From Alkaliphilus metalliredigens QYMF (GTDB taxonomy: Bacteria > Bacillota > Clostridia > Peptostreptococcales > Natronincolaceae), in assembly GCF_000016985.1 (NCBI RefSeq), contig NC_009633.1:434001-498000 (forward strand): a stretch of 64,000 nucleotides of DNA. Direction: 5' to 3'. The notes under the pieces are model-generated. The model worked only from the letters and a program-made list of their open reading frames with translations, was not told the origin of the DNA and made no database searches. The translations under genes were made by a program, and so were the position numbers. Shown one piece after another: positions 16,776-24,179 of this stretch. The number at the start of each line of letters is the position of its first letter. Position 1 is the first letter of the stretch.

Positions 16776-17955
16776 TTTTGGATTAGGGGCTAAAGGATTT
16801 AAAAGAAAGAAATACAATGACATAATTGAAAGCATGAACACTAGAGCAAGAAACCTGTTCGGTGAAGATGTAAATGTTAGTCCCAGAAGTCCATTGGGGC
16901 TATTTTTTCGAGTAATTTCATGGAGTGTAGCTATATTATGGCAACTTGCTGAGAAGGTTTACTTTAGTGGTTATGTGGATACAGCAGAAGGGAATCAACT
17001 TGATTATGTAGGAAAGTATATTGGCATTGAGAGGAGATTGGCCCAACTGTCGGAAGGTGAACTTACGATTACCGGTGACGCAAGTACTATTGTGCCCCAG
17101 GGCTTTGTTGTGGAAACTAATGATGGTATACAGTTTCAAACTATAGAGGAAGCAACAATCGATGGAGCTGGTGAAGTAACAGTGCCTATACAAGCAATTG
17201 TAGCAGGTATAGAAAGCAATGTACCAGCTAATACGATTACAGAGATTACAAACCCTACAGAAGGCATCGATGAAGTAACTAATACTGCTCCTACAACAAA
17301 TGGTAGAAACCCAGAATTAGATCAAGAGTTTAAGGAAAGATATGCTATATCTGTTAGTCGTGGTGGTGCCAGTACATTAGATAGTATTAGAGCTAGTTTA
17401 CTTGAATTAGATGGAGTCAGAGCATCTCTAGTGGTAGAGAACAACACAATGATTACTGATGCTGATGATAGACCTCCTAAGAGTATAGAGTGCTATGTTT
17501 TGGGTGGTAATAGTGAAGATGTAGGTAAATCTATATTAGATACTAAAGCAGCTGGTATAGAAAGCTTTGGTGAAGAAACAGTAACCGTAAATGATGATTC
17601 AGGAAATCCACATGATATTAAATTTACTTATGCGGATGTAGTAGATATTTACAGTAACATTAGCATTACTAAAAATGATAAATATCCCACCAATGGGGAC
17701 GATCTTGTTAGAACTGAATTGATAAAATTCATCGGCGGACTTGATGAAGATTCTAATGTTTACACAGGCTTGGGTATGGGTCAAGATGTTGTCTATACTA
17801 GGCTAATTAAAGTTATCTATCGTATAGATGGCATTGATGATGTAGACCTGGAAATAGGGGTAGATGGTATAAACTATAGTGTCAATAATATTGTCATAGC
17901 ACAGGCAGAAGTAGCTGAAATTGATTACACCAAGGTGGTGGTTACTAGTGCTTAA
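16768..17955 (+). CDS. Baseplate J/gp47 family protein
   Basis: 395 residues from TTG 16768, behind AGGAGGTG. The N-terminal NTRARNLFGEDVNVSPRSPL, LDYVGKYIGIERRLAQ, the beta domain with GEVTVPIQAIVAGIESNVPA, and EFKERYAISVSRGGASTLDS are classic baseplate J features. It forms the wedge triangle that rearranges when the sheath contracts. Confidence 0.9.
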   Translation: MPSFGLGAKGFKRKKYNDIIESMNTRARNLFGEDVNVSPRSPLGLFFRVISWSVAILWQLAEKVYFSGYVDTAEGNQLDYVGKYIGIERRLAQLSEGELTITGDASTIVPQGFVVETNDGIQFQTIEEATIDGAGEVTVPIQAIVAGIESNVPANTITEITNPTEGIDEVTNTAPTTNGRNPELDQEFKERYAISVSRGGASTLDSIRASLLELDGVRASLVVENNTMITDADDRPPKSIECYVLGGNSEDVGKSILDTKAAGIESFGEETVTVNDDSGNPHDIKFTYADVVDIYSNISITKNDKYPTNGDDLVRTELIKFIGGLDEDSNVYTGLGMGQDVVYTRLIKVIYRIDGIDDVDLEIGVDGINYSVNNIVIAQAEVAEIDYTKVVVTSA

Positions 17956-18577
17956 TTTGTTGCAAAGATTAACTGATAACTATAGAAAAGACTCTAGTAT
18001 CAATATAGGGAAACTTTTAAATGTAGTAGTCGGAGAACTTGAAGAAGTAAAGGATAGTTTAGAAACTACTGAAAAATATCGAGATATAGATCAAGCCATA
18101 GGTGCTACTTTAGATAAAATTGGCGTGAACGTGCAACAGTTTAGAGGTGTAGCTCCTGATGAAGTTTATCGAATACTTCTAAAATCAAAGATAGCAAGAA
18201 ACTTATCTAAAGGTGATATCAACACTATAATAAGAGTCTTAGCTATTACCTTAAACACTGAGCAGAAAAATATCTATATACAAGAGTTGTATCGCACTTT
18301 AGATAATGAACCTGCCGCTATATTTGTTAGTGTTCCTGCTGCATTATTAAATTCGGTTGGATTTAGTGTTAATCAGTTTGGACGATTGGTTAATAGAATT
18401 GTAGCGGCAGGAGTAAGGGCAAATGTATTATTTACAGGTACTTTTGCCTTTTCTAGCCTTGAAAACGAAAGTGAGTTTGATATTGATGTAGGATTTGCAG
18501 ATACAGATCAAACATCGGGAGGTATGCTGGGAGAATATTATGATCCTGTAGATGATACAAACTTACCATTAGATTAG
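17948..18577 (+). CDS. Tail/baseplate protein, DUF2313-like (Mu gp48 position)
   Basis: 209 residues from GTG 17948, which has AAGGTGGTGG upstream and overlaps gpJ by 8 bases; the longer frame from 17921 starts inside gpJ without a ribosome site. LRLTD-type helices, VYRILLKSKIARNLSKGDIN and a C-terminal NRIVAAGVRANVLFTG match the family located between gpJ and the fibre gene. Confidence 0.7.
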   Translation: MLNLLQRLTDNYRKDSSINIGKLLNVVVGELEEVKDSLETTEKYRDIDQAIGATLDKIGVNVQQFRGVAPDEVYRILLKSKIARNLSKGDINTIIRVLAITLNTEQKNIYIQELYRTLDNEPAAIFVSVPAALLNSVGFSVNQFGRLVNRIVAAGVRANVLFTGTFAFSSLENESEFDIDVGFADTDQTSGGMLGEYYDPVDDTNLPLD

Positions 18578-18587
18578 GAGGGATACA

Positions 18588-19157
18588 ATGTTTAATGAAC
18601 AATTACCTGAATGGTTAAACGAGGGCACAGAACCACCAGCACAAAAGAAAAGTGATGGATGGTTGCCAACAGAAAAACCTCCTGCTGGATGGTTTAACTG
18701 GTTGTTTAACAAAATATATAAATGCATAAAAGAAATCAGGCAAAAAGTAATGAATTTAGATGAGGACTTAGGTTCGCATGTGGCAGAAAGTGTGTCGGAA
18801 GTTATAGATTTTCAAAGAGATGCGAGTATCCTAGGAACACAGCATATTGCTACACCAAGAAAGCCAAAGGGAATTACGCTTTATGCAAACATTACAGGCC
18901 AAGCGACTATAAGTATAGGTTTTTTTGGGCAAATAGGAGCACAAAAGTCCTTTTATTCAGGTTCGGGTAGTGGAATATGGCGACCTTACACGGGCTCCGC
19001 TATACTTATATCACAGGGAGATACTACAAATAGGCTCAGTGGTAACATTCGCAACGTGGAAAATGATGGGTTTGATATACTATGGAGTCAAGTTTCTGGG
19101 GCTAATACGGGTACTATTACAATAACTGCTATGGTTGTTTATCATGGGGAGGGATAA
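18588..19157 (+). CDS. Short tail fibre / receptor-binding protein
   Basis: 189 residues. The N-terminus holds a proline-tryptophan motif (GWLPTEKPPAGWFNWLFN) common in clostridial fibre attachment domains. A helical stalk and a Gly/Ser/Thr-rich beta tip (FYSGSGSGIWRPYTGSAI) follow. It is short for a fibre, and no second fibre gene or chaperone is visible. Host binding is inferred from position. Confidence 0.65.
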   Translation: MFNEQLPEWLNEGTEPPAQKKSDGWLPTEKPPAGWFNWLFNKIYKCIKEIRQKVMNLDEDLGSHVAESVSEVIDFQRDASILGTQHIATPRKPKGITLYANITGQATISIGFFGQIGAQKSFYSGSGSGIWRPYTGSAILISQGDTTNRLSGNIRNVENDGFDILWSQVSGANTGTITITAMVVYHGEG

Positions 19158-19158
19158 A

Positions 19159-19407
19159 ATGAAATATTGCGTAATTAAAAACACTACAAAGGTAATAGAT
19201 GGTTCTAGTAATTCCTCTGAAATAATGCTACAAAACGCACTAAATGCAGGACTTACAGAAGAAGAAATTGAGATATTAACAGAAGAAGAATATCAAGCAA
19301 GAAAGGATTTAGAACCGATAGCACCGAAAGAACCGACACTTGAAGAAAAGAATAGAGCTGATATTGATTATATAGCCATAATGACAGGGGTTGATATTGA
19401 TGTTTAA
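19159..19407 (+). CDS. Small phage protein of unknown function after the fibre gene
   Basis: 82 residues from ATG 19159 behind GGGGAGGG. The C-terminal half is acidic and helical (LTEEEIEILTEEEYQARKD). Similar short acidic proteins lie between the fibre and XkdX genes of clostridial phages. The next gene starts inside its end, at 19400. Confidence 0.6.
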   Translation: MKYCVIKNTTKVIDGSSNSSEIMLQNALNAGLTEEEIEILTEEEYQARKDLEPIAPKEPTLEEKNRADIDYIAIMTGVDIDV

Positions 19408-19534
19408 TAGAGTAAAAGAGTATTACGAAACAGGACTATGGAGTATTGACAGAGTTTTTAATGTAGTAGGTAAGGCAATTTCAGAAGAAGAATATCAAGA
19501 AATAACGGGATTTTTATATCCTGCTAAGTCATAA
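19400..19534 (+). CDS. XkdX family protein (44 residues)
   Basis: MFNRVKEYYETGLWSIDRVF followed by NVVGKAISEEEYQEITG is the full XkdX signature. The family is found next to tail fibre genes of Bacillus and clostridial phages; its role is not established. It overlaps the previous gene by 8 bases. Confidence 0.85.
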   Translation: MFNRVKEYYETGLWSIDRVFNVVGKAISEEEYQEITGFLYPAKS

Positions 19535-19550
19535 TTAGGAGGTCGTTGTT

Positions 19551-19727
19551 ATTATAAAGCGAATTATTTTTAAAAGACAATTAAAATTTTGGAGACATCA
19601 AAAAGAAGGCATAGAACACCTCTTAGAGTATTGCAATATTGATGAATCAAAAGTTATTACGCTTAAAATTAAACATGAATTTTATTGTAAAGCTGTAGAT
19701 GTATTTAAGTATTTAACAACACAATAG
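19551..19727 (+). CDS. 58-residue phage protein with probable AUU start
   Basis: The open frame to TAG 19725-19727 has no ATG, GTG or TTG in its first part. GGAGG at 19538-19542 lies 8 bases before ATT 19551, an ideal distance. The product opens MIKRIIFKRQLKFWRHQKEG and ends DVFKYLTTQ: basic at first, then helical. It is the second gene in this prophage with an apparent AUU start. Function unknown; no membrane segment. Confidence 0.6.
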   Translation: MIKRIIFKRQLKFWRHQKEGIEHLLEYCNIDESKVITLKIKHEFYCKAVDVFKYLTTQ

Positions 19728-19781
19728 GAACTTTAGACGTCATAAAAGGTTCAAATATCAATAAAAAAAGTTGGAAAATAA

Positions 19782-19810
19782 TTGTAAACAGAACATATGT
19801 TTGGTATAAT
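19782..19810 (+). promoter_or_regulatory. Promoter with LexA-like (SOS) operator
   Basis: TTGTAA (19782-19787), a 17-base spacer and TATAAT (19805-19810). Inside the spacer is GAACATATGTTT (19791-19802), one base from the Gram-positive SOS box GAAC-N4-GTTC. A LexA-type repressor would block it directly. It is followed only 22 bases later by a terminator hairpin. Confidence 0.7.
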
Positions 19811-19825
19811 ATAGATAGGAACAAA

Positions 19826-19894
19826 AAAGAGAAAAGAGCCCCCACTCGCAAAGTAAAAGGCTCTTTTCAAATCCAATCTCACGTAGGAGATCTT
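19826..19894 (-). ncRNA. Probable small RNA on the minus strand
   Basis: On the minus strand TTGTCA (19929-19924) and TATACT (19906-19901) are 17 bases apart, giving a start near 19894. About 70 bases later the shared hairpin (19832-19867) is followed, on this strand, by a T-rich run. No ORF fits. The layout (antisense direction, bidirectional terminator, facing an SOS-type promoter) resembles antitoxin-type small RNAs of clostridial prophages. Confidence 0.5.
19832..19867. terminator. Bidirectional intrinsic terminator
   Basis: AAAAGAGCC (19832-19840) pairs with GGCTCTTTT (19859-19867) around an 18-base loop. A-rich sequence before it makes it work on the minus strand; on the plus strand it ends the transcript of the SOS-type promoter after about 50 bases. 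Confidence 0.75.
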
Positions 19895-19922
19895 GCCTAT
19901 AGTATATCACCATATGTAATTT

Positions 19923-19952
19923 TTGACAAGAATTGTATTTAGGATTTATATC
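19923..19952 (+). promoter_or_regulatory. Recombinase promoter, -35 shared with the minus-strand promoter
   Basis: TTGACA (19923-19928), an 18-base spacer and TATATC (19947-19952). The -35 overlaps the minus-strand TTGTCA, so only one direction can be used at a time. The expected start near 19959 lies inside the hairpin that covers the ribosome site. Confidence 0.55.
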
Positions 19953-19974
19953 TCCTGTGTGAGAAACACAGGAG
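19952..19974 (+). promoter_or_regulatory. Hairpin covering the recombinase ribosome-binding site
   Basis: CTCCTGTGT (19952-19960) pairs perfectly with ACACAGGAG (19966-19974) around GAGAA. The right arm holds the first GGAG of the GGAGGAG ribosome site for TTG 19984. Read-through transcripts would fold it; transcripts from the local promoter would lack most of the left arm. Confidence 0.6.
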
Positions 19975-19983
19975 GAGATTAGA

Positions 19984-20983
19984 TTGAGAAAAGAAGAAGC
20001 TGTTGTTAGGATCGTAGGAAGACTAGACCTAGAATTTAATGGAATGCTAGATCAGCAAAAGGCTCGACAGATCATCCAAGAAGTGCTCTATGATTATGAT
20101 GTAAATCCTGCCCAGAGGTCATTAGTTGTCCAAGATGACATGAACGACAAAATTCTACTATATCTAGCTTCTAAGAAAATTGACGGACTAGCAATGAGGA
20201 CGCTTGAAGGTTATAGTAGAAATCTGAATAGGTTTGCCTATTATATGCGCAAAAACGTTGAGGATGTCACGACAATGGACATCAGGATGTATTTAGCAAG
20301 CTACGCTAAAACAGGTGTAAAAAATGGCACGATAGGGACCGAAACAGATATCTTAAGAGGATTTTTTAGATGGCTTGAAGATGAAGAATACATAAATAAA
20401 AGTCCACTTAGAAAAATCAAATCCCTTAAGCCAGAAAAAAGAATCAGGAAGGCACTCACAAATGAAGAAATGGAAATACTAAGAGACGGTTGCAAGACTT
20501 ATAGACAAAAGGCTTTGTTAGAATTTTTTTTATAGTACTGGGTGCAGACTGGAGGAAGTAGAAAATGTTAAAAAGTACGATATAGACTGGCAAAGATTAC
20601 AGTTAAAGGTTATCGGTAAGGGAAACAAAGAAAGAACGGTTTATATCAATGCTAAGGCAAAAGTACATATCCAGAAGTATCTCATGGCAAGATTAGATGA
20701 GGAAGAAGCTCTGTTTGTAACTGAAAGAAATCCAGTAAAAAAACTAGGACGAAGGAGCATAGAACGGGAATTTGACAAGATAGAAAAAACATCGGGAATC
20801 AAGAAAAGTATCTATCCTCATTTGATTAGGCACACTATGGCCACTCATTTACTTAATAGCGGGGCTGACTTAGGAACCGTACAGGCAATCCTCGGACACG
20901 AAGATGCTTCGATAACTCAAATATATGCTCAGATATCGAACACAAACGTAGAGCACGAATACAGAAAGCACATGATCCAATAG
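19984..20983 (+). pseudogene. Tyrosine recombinase (XerD/integrase type), +1 frameshift at a T8 tract
   Basis: The frame from TTG 19984 stops at 20535, just after eight T (20524-20531). Removing one T restores a 332-residue recombinase. It has an N-terminal SAM-like core-binding domain (a segment around TLEGYSRNLNRFAYYMRK), then catalytic Arg in YSTGCRLEEVENV, His-x-x-Arg in YPHLIRHTMATHLL, His in LGHEDASITQ and the Tyr nucleophile in QIYAQIS. All catalytic residues survive, so the damage is a single base. Options are pseudogene, slippage-controlled gene or read error. It sits after the fibre genes, where Mu has its Gin invertase. Confidence 0.8.
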
Positions 20984-21016
20984 ACTAGAAAAATTACATA
21001 AAAACATATAAAATAG

Positions 21017-21064
21017 AACTGTGGATAGGTTAATAAAATAACCCATATATCCACAGTTTTTTTT
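21017..21064 (+). terminator. Terminator near the prophage right end
   Basis: AACTGTGGATA (21017-21027) pairs with TATCCACAGTT (21048-21058), with an inner GGTTA/TAACC stem, followed by T6. It insulates the phage from the etf genes downstream. Confidence 0.8.
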
Positions 21065-21071
21065 GAAAGTT

Positions 21072-21109
21072 ATCTTGCGAATTTTTGCAAAAAAGTTTGC
21101 GAAACTACA
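21072..21109 (+). other. Right terminus of the transposable prophage with end-binding repeats
   Basis: TTGCGAA at 21075-21081 and TTTGCGAAAC at 21096-21105 are direct repeats about 22 bases apart, ending in CTACA at 21109. Read from the outside the end begins TGTAGTTTCGCAAAC, matching the TG rule for Mu ends with repeated transposase sites. From 21110 the etfB frame continues exactly in phase. Confidence 0.7.
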
Positions 21110-21811
21110 ATCAATCCATTTGATTTAAATGCCCTAGAAGCCGCTGTACAAATGAGTGAAAAAATAGAGGCTGAAATTATTGTACTGAGTATGGGACCTC
21201 CATCTGCTGAAAATGCCCTGAGGGAAGCCATCGCAAGGGGGGCCCATAAAGGGATACTCCTAAGTGATAGAAAGTTTGGGGGCTCCGATGTGAAAGCAAC
21301 GGCACTAACCCTTTCTGCTGGTATTAATCACATTGGTGATTATGATTTAATTATTGCTGGGATGCAAACAGTGGATGGGGACACTGGTCAAGTAGGGGCT
21401 GAGGTAGCAGAAATCCTAGGGATCCCCCAAATAAGCTATGTTGAAGAACTCAATGACTTTGATGATGAATCCGTGACTGTCACCACAAACATATGGGAAG
21501 GTCTTTATTTAAAAAAAATAAAGTTTCCTGCATTAATGACAGTAACAAAAGAGATTAACGATCCGAGATTGCCTTCTTTTAAGAACAAAATGAAGGCAAG
21601 GAAGGCAGAAATCACCCTATGGGGGCAAAATGAGTTACGTGATTATCTAAGGGAAGACCAAATCGGACTTAAGGGATCCGCCACTAAGGTAAAGAAAATA
21701 GAAGTGCCAGCAGCTGCTGTACGAGAAGGAAAGCTCTGGAGAGATAATCATACTGAAGCCGTGGATGTTTTATATGACTTATTTGAAGTGAAGAAGGTAT
21801 TGGAGGGGTAG
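21110..21811 (+). pseudogene. etfB: Electron transfer flavoprotein beta subunit, 5' end removed by prophage insertion
   Basis: From 21110 the frame reads INPFDLNALEAAVQMSEKI, the conserved EtfB segment that normally follows about 35 N-terminal residues. The AMP/FAD-binding part GPPSAENALREAIARGAHKG and AGMQTVDGDTGQVGAEVAEI is intact, and 233 residues remain. The missing start should lie beyond the left end of the prophage. ATG 21152 could only make a stub without the first beta strand, so function is probably lost. Downstream, etfA follows after 2 bases. Confidence 0.9.
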
Positions 21812-21813
21812 GT

Positions 21814-22809
21814 GTGGAGATGGAATATAAGGGTGTATTAGTCTATGCAGAGCAAAGAAATCAACAGATACACAAGGTGACCTATGAGCTGTTAGATAAG
21901 GGGAGACAGCTGGCAGATCAATTGGGGGTTCAGGTTTATTGTGCATTATTAGGACCTGCTGATATAGATGCCCAGGAGCTTATTTATAGAGGTGCAGATG
22001 TGGTTTATTATATTGAAGATAATGAAGCCTTTAATGAACCTGATGAGCTTGTCTATGCTCGTAATTTACAGGACTTAATTGTAAAAATAAAGCCAGAAAT
22101 CTGTATTTCAGGGGCGACTTCACTGGGAAGATCTGTAGCCCCAAGGGTAGCAGCGGCTATCGGAGCAGGCCTTACAGCTGATTGCACAGACTTACAAATT
22201 GATGAAGATAGAAAACTGATACAAATTAGGCCGGCATTTAGTGAAAATATTTTAGCCCACATTAAATCAGAGTGCATGCCTCAAATGGCAACAGTAAGAT
22301 ATAAGGAATTTTCTGAAGCAAAACGTGATATCAGTAGGACTGGAGAAATAATCAAATCCAGCAGTCTAGACTATCAAAATGATGCCATGGTATTTATCCA
22401 GGAACTCAGTCAGAAGAAATTAGATATCTCAGAAGCAAGTGTGGTGGTGTCAGCTGGGACGGGATTAAGGAGTCCTGAGGATTTCAAATTACTTAGTGAG
22501 CTGGCGGATCTACTTAATGGTGTGGTTGCAGCCTCTAGACCATTGGTTGAGGGGGGCTTTATTTCAAAGGACCATCAGGTGGGATATAGTGGCAATCGAG
22601 TGAAGCCAAAGATATATATCGCATGTGGTATATCGGGAGCACCACAGCATTTGGCAGGGATGAAGGATTCAGAGACCATTATTGCCATTAACACCGATCC
22701 CTCTGCACCGATTTTTAGTATTGCGGATCATGGGATAGTGGGAGATCTATATGAGGTTGTGCCGCTATTAATCAATAAGATTAAAAGCATGAGGGCTGTA
22801 AAGGTTTAA
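21814..22809 (+). CDS. etfA: Electron transfer flavoprotein alpha subunit
   Basis: 331 residues from GTG 21814 with GGAGG 7 bases upstream. The C-terminal FAD domain is clear: ASRPLVEGGFISKDHQVGYS, KIYIACGISGAPQHLAGM, and INTDPSAPIFSIADHGIVGD. It pairs with EtfB to pass electrons between flavoenzymes; bifurcating forms work with lactate dehydrogenases. With etfB broken it may be orphaned, and transcription from the old promoter is blocked by the prophage. Confidence 0.93.
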   Translation: MEMEYKGVLVYAEQRNQQIHKVTYELLDKGRQLADQLGVQVYCALLGPADIDAQELIYRGADVVYYIEDNEAFNEPDELVYARNLQDLIVKIKPEICISGATSLGRSVAPRVAAAIGAGLTADCTDLQIDEDRKLIQIRPAFSENILAHIKSECMPQMATVRYKEFSEAKRDISRTGEIIKSSSLDYQNDAMVFIQELSQKKLDISEASVVVSAGTGLRSPEDFKLLSELADLLNGVVAASRPLVEGGFISKDHQVGYSGNRVKPKIYIACGISGAPQHLAGMKDSETIIAINTDPSAPIFSIADHGIVGDLYEVVPLLINKIKSMRAVKV

Positions 22810-22934
22810 CTATTGCAATAATAATACAATGTCCATGGGATTTGTATCAGGAGTTAAAGGCATCTAGAGGCAAAGTATAATTGTGTAGTGATAGATTACT
22901 GACGAGTGGGGCTATTAAAAAAGGGGGAGTATAA

Positions 22935-24086
22935 ATGAATAAAAAGTCAGGAATGCCAGTATTTTTTGCATTAGCATTTGTATGGTTTACTACACATTTT
23001 GGAGGGGGATTTGCTTCGGGTGCACAGGTAATTCAGTATTTTGTTAAGTTTGGGTGGTTTGCAATTTTTACGCCGATTATATCACAGTTAATTATCGCAA
23101 TTGTCCTATACTTTGCTTGGAAGTTTGCATTGGAGAAGAAGATGTTTGACTACAGAGACTGGGCCAATGAGTTTTATAAACCAATACAAGGAATTATGTC
23201 CAATGTATTTGAAATCATGTATAACTTAGTATTGGTCACTGCAACGGCTGTTGCGTTTGCAACTGGAGGAGCTACCATAGAAGGTGTATTCGGCACCCCC
23301 TACCTTTTAAATACAGTGGTCATTGCCATGGCACTATTATTATTAACGATATTTGGTGCAGAGCTAGTCCGAAAAGCAGCATCCATTATTGCTGTGATAA
23401 TCATATCCGGTGTGGTACTGATTTATGTACCTAATGTCATTAGCTCATTTGGCCAAATCACTAAAAATGTAGCTGATCTAAGAAGCGGTGCCATACAAAA
23501 TGATACAAGTTTTTTCAGTGCAATGTGGTCATCCCTTGTCTATGCTGGATTTCAGACGACTTGCATCGGTGCGTACATCGTTCATTCCAACATACTTAAG
23601 GATAAAAGTGATGCAAAGAAGGCTGCCCTGTGGGGTTTTATCATTAACTCAACGGTGTTAATGCTTTCTACCTTAGGAATATTGGCATTCTATAATGATG
23701 GGGTGTTAACAGAAAGTATACCAGCATTATTTGTTGTTAGAAATGGGGTTGGATCTTCATGGATGGTCCCATTAATATCTATTTTGATTATTCTAGGGGC
23801 GGTTTCAACCGGGGTCAACTTAATCTATGGTATATCCCGAAGAATTGTGAATTACTTGGGTAGAAGTGAAAGTCCGGCGGTGTTTAAGGAGAAGGAAAGA
23901 ACAAGAAATATTGGTGCATCTGCCCTCTATGTAGCCATTACCTGGAGTATCGCACAATTTGGATTAATTCCATTAATTGCAAAGGGATATGGGACATTGG
24001 GATATATATCCATATTTGTTATCATACTTCCGGTGATCATAAAAGGAATCATTGGGTTGAAACCCAAAACAAAGGCCAAGGCATAG
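22935..24086 (+). CDS. YkvI-type membrane transporter (APC superfamily)
   Basis: 383 residues with about ten hydrophobic segments. The first helix, WFTTHFGGGFASGAQ, resembles the unwound substrate-binding helix of amino-acid transporters. The set matches the uncharacterised YkvI family of Gram-positive bacteria. It lies between etfA and the FAD oxidase gene, suggesting uptake of the substrate oxidised by that system (inference). GGGGGAG precedes ATG 22935. Confidence 0.75.
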   Translation: MNKKSGMPVFFALAFVWFTTHFGGGFASGAQVIQYFVKFGWFAIFTPIISQLIIAIVLYFAWKFALEKKMFDYRDWANEFYKPIQGIMSNVFEIMYNLVLVTATAVAFATGGATIEGVFGTPYLLNTVVIAMALLLLTIFGAELVRKAASIIAVIIISGVVLIYVPNVISSFGQITKNVADLRSGAIQNDTSFFSAMWSSLVYAGFQTTCIGAYIVHSNILKDKSDAKKAALWGFIINSTVLMLSTLGILAFYNDGVLTESIPALFVVRNGVGSSWMVPLISILIILGAVSTGVNLIYGISRRIVNYLGRSESPAVFKEKERTRNIGASALYVAITWSIAQFGLIPLIAKGYGTLGYISIFVIILPVIIKGIIGLKPKTKAKA

Positions 24087-24104
24087 TCAATCACACCTAA
24101 GAGG

Positions 24105-24138
24105 AATCCCCTGTGAACCATGGATAGCACAGGGGATT
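24105..24138 (+). terminator. Inverted repeat between transporter and oxidase genes
   Basis: AATCCCCTGTG (24105-24115) pairs with CACAGGGGATT (24128-24138). The T-run is weak, so it may be a partial terminator or an mRNA-stabilising stem. Confidence 0.5.
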
Positions 24139-24179
24139 TAAATAGCATGGTAAAATCAATGTAAAATGGAGGGATATAA

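Larger units (their letters stand above)
1..21109 (+). mobile_element. Mu-like transposable prophage with contractile tail (right part)
   Basis: One co-directional late operon in Mu order: gp25/gp26/gp27-like proteins, TerL, DUF1073 portal, F-like head protein, protease-scaffold, capsid, sheath, tube, tape measure, baseplate and fibre. The right terminus is placed at 21109. There the sequence ends in CTACA, carries two TTGCGAA repeats just inside, and passes abruptly into the etfB reading frame. TG...CA ends are the rule for Mu-type phages. The left end, transposase and repressor lie outside the window, so the transposable nature is inferred from gene content and terminus. Confidence 0.85.

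Noticed and set aside
18588-19534. Invertible tail-fibre segment for the tyrosine recombinase
   Set aside because: No inverted repeats flanking the fibre genes and no second fibre end were found by eye; kept only as a question in the recombinase finding.
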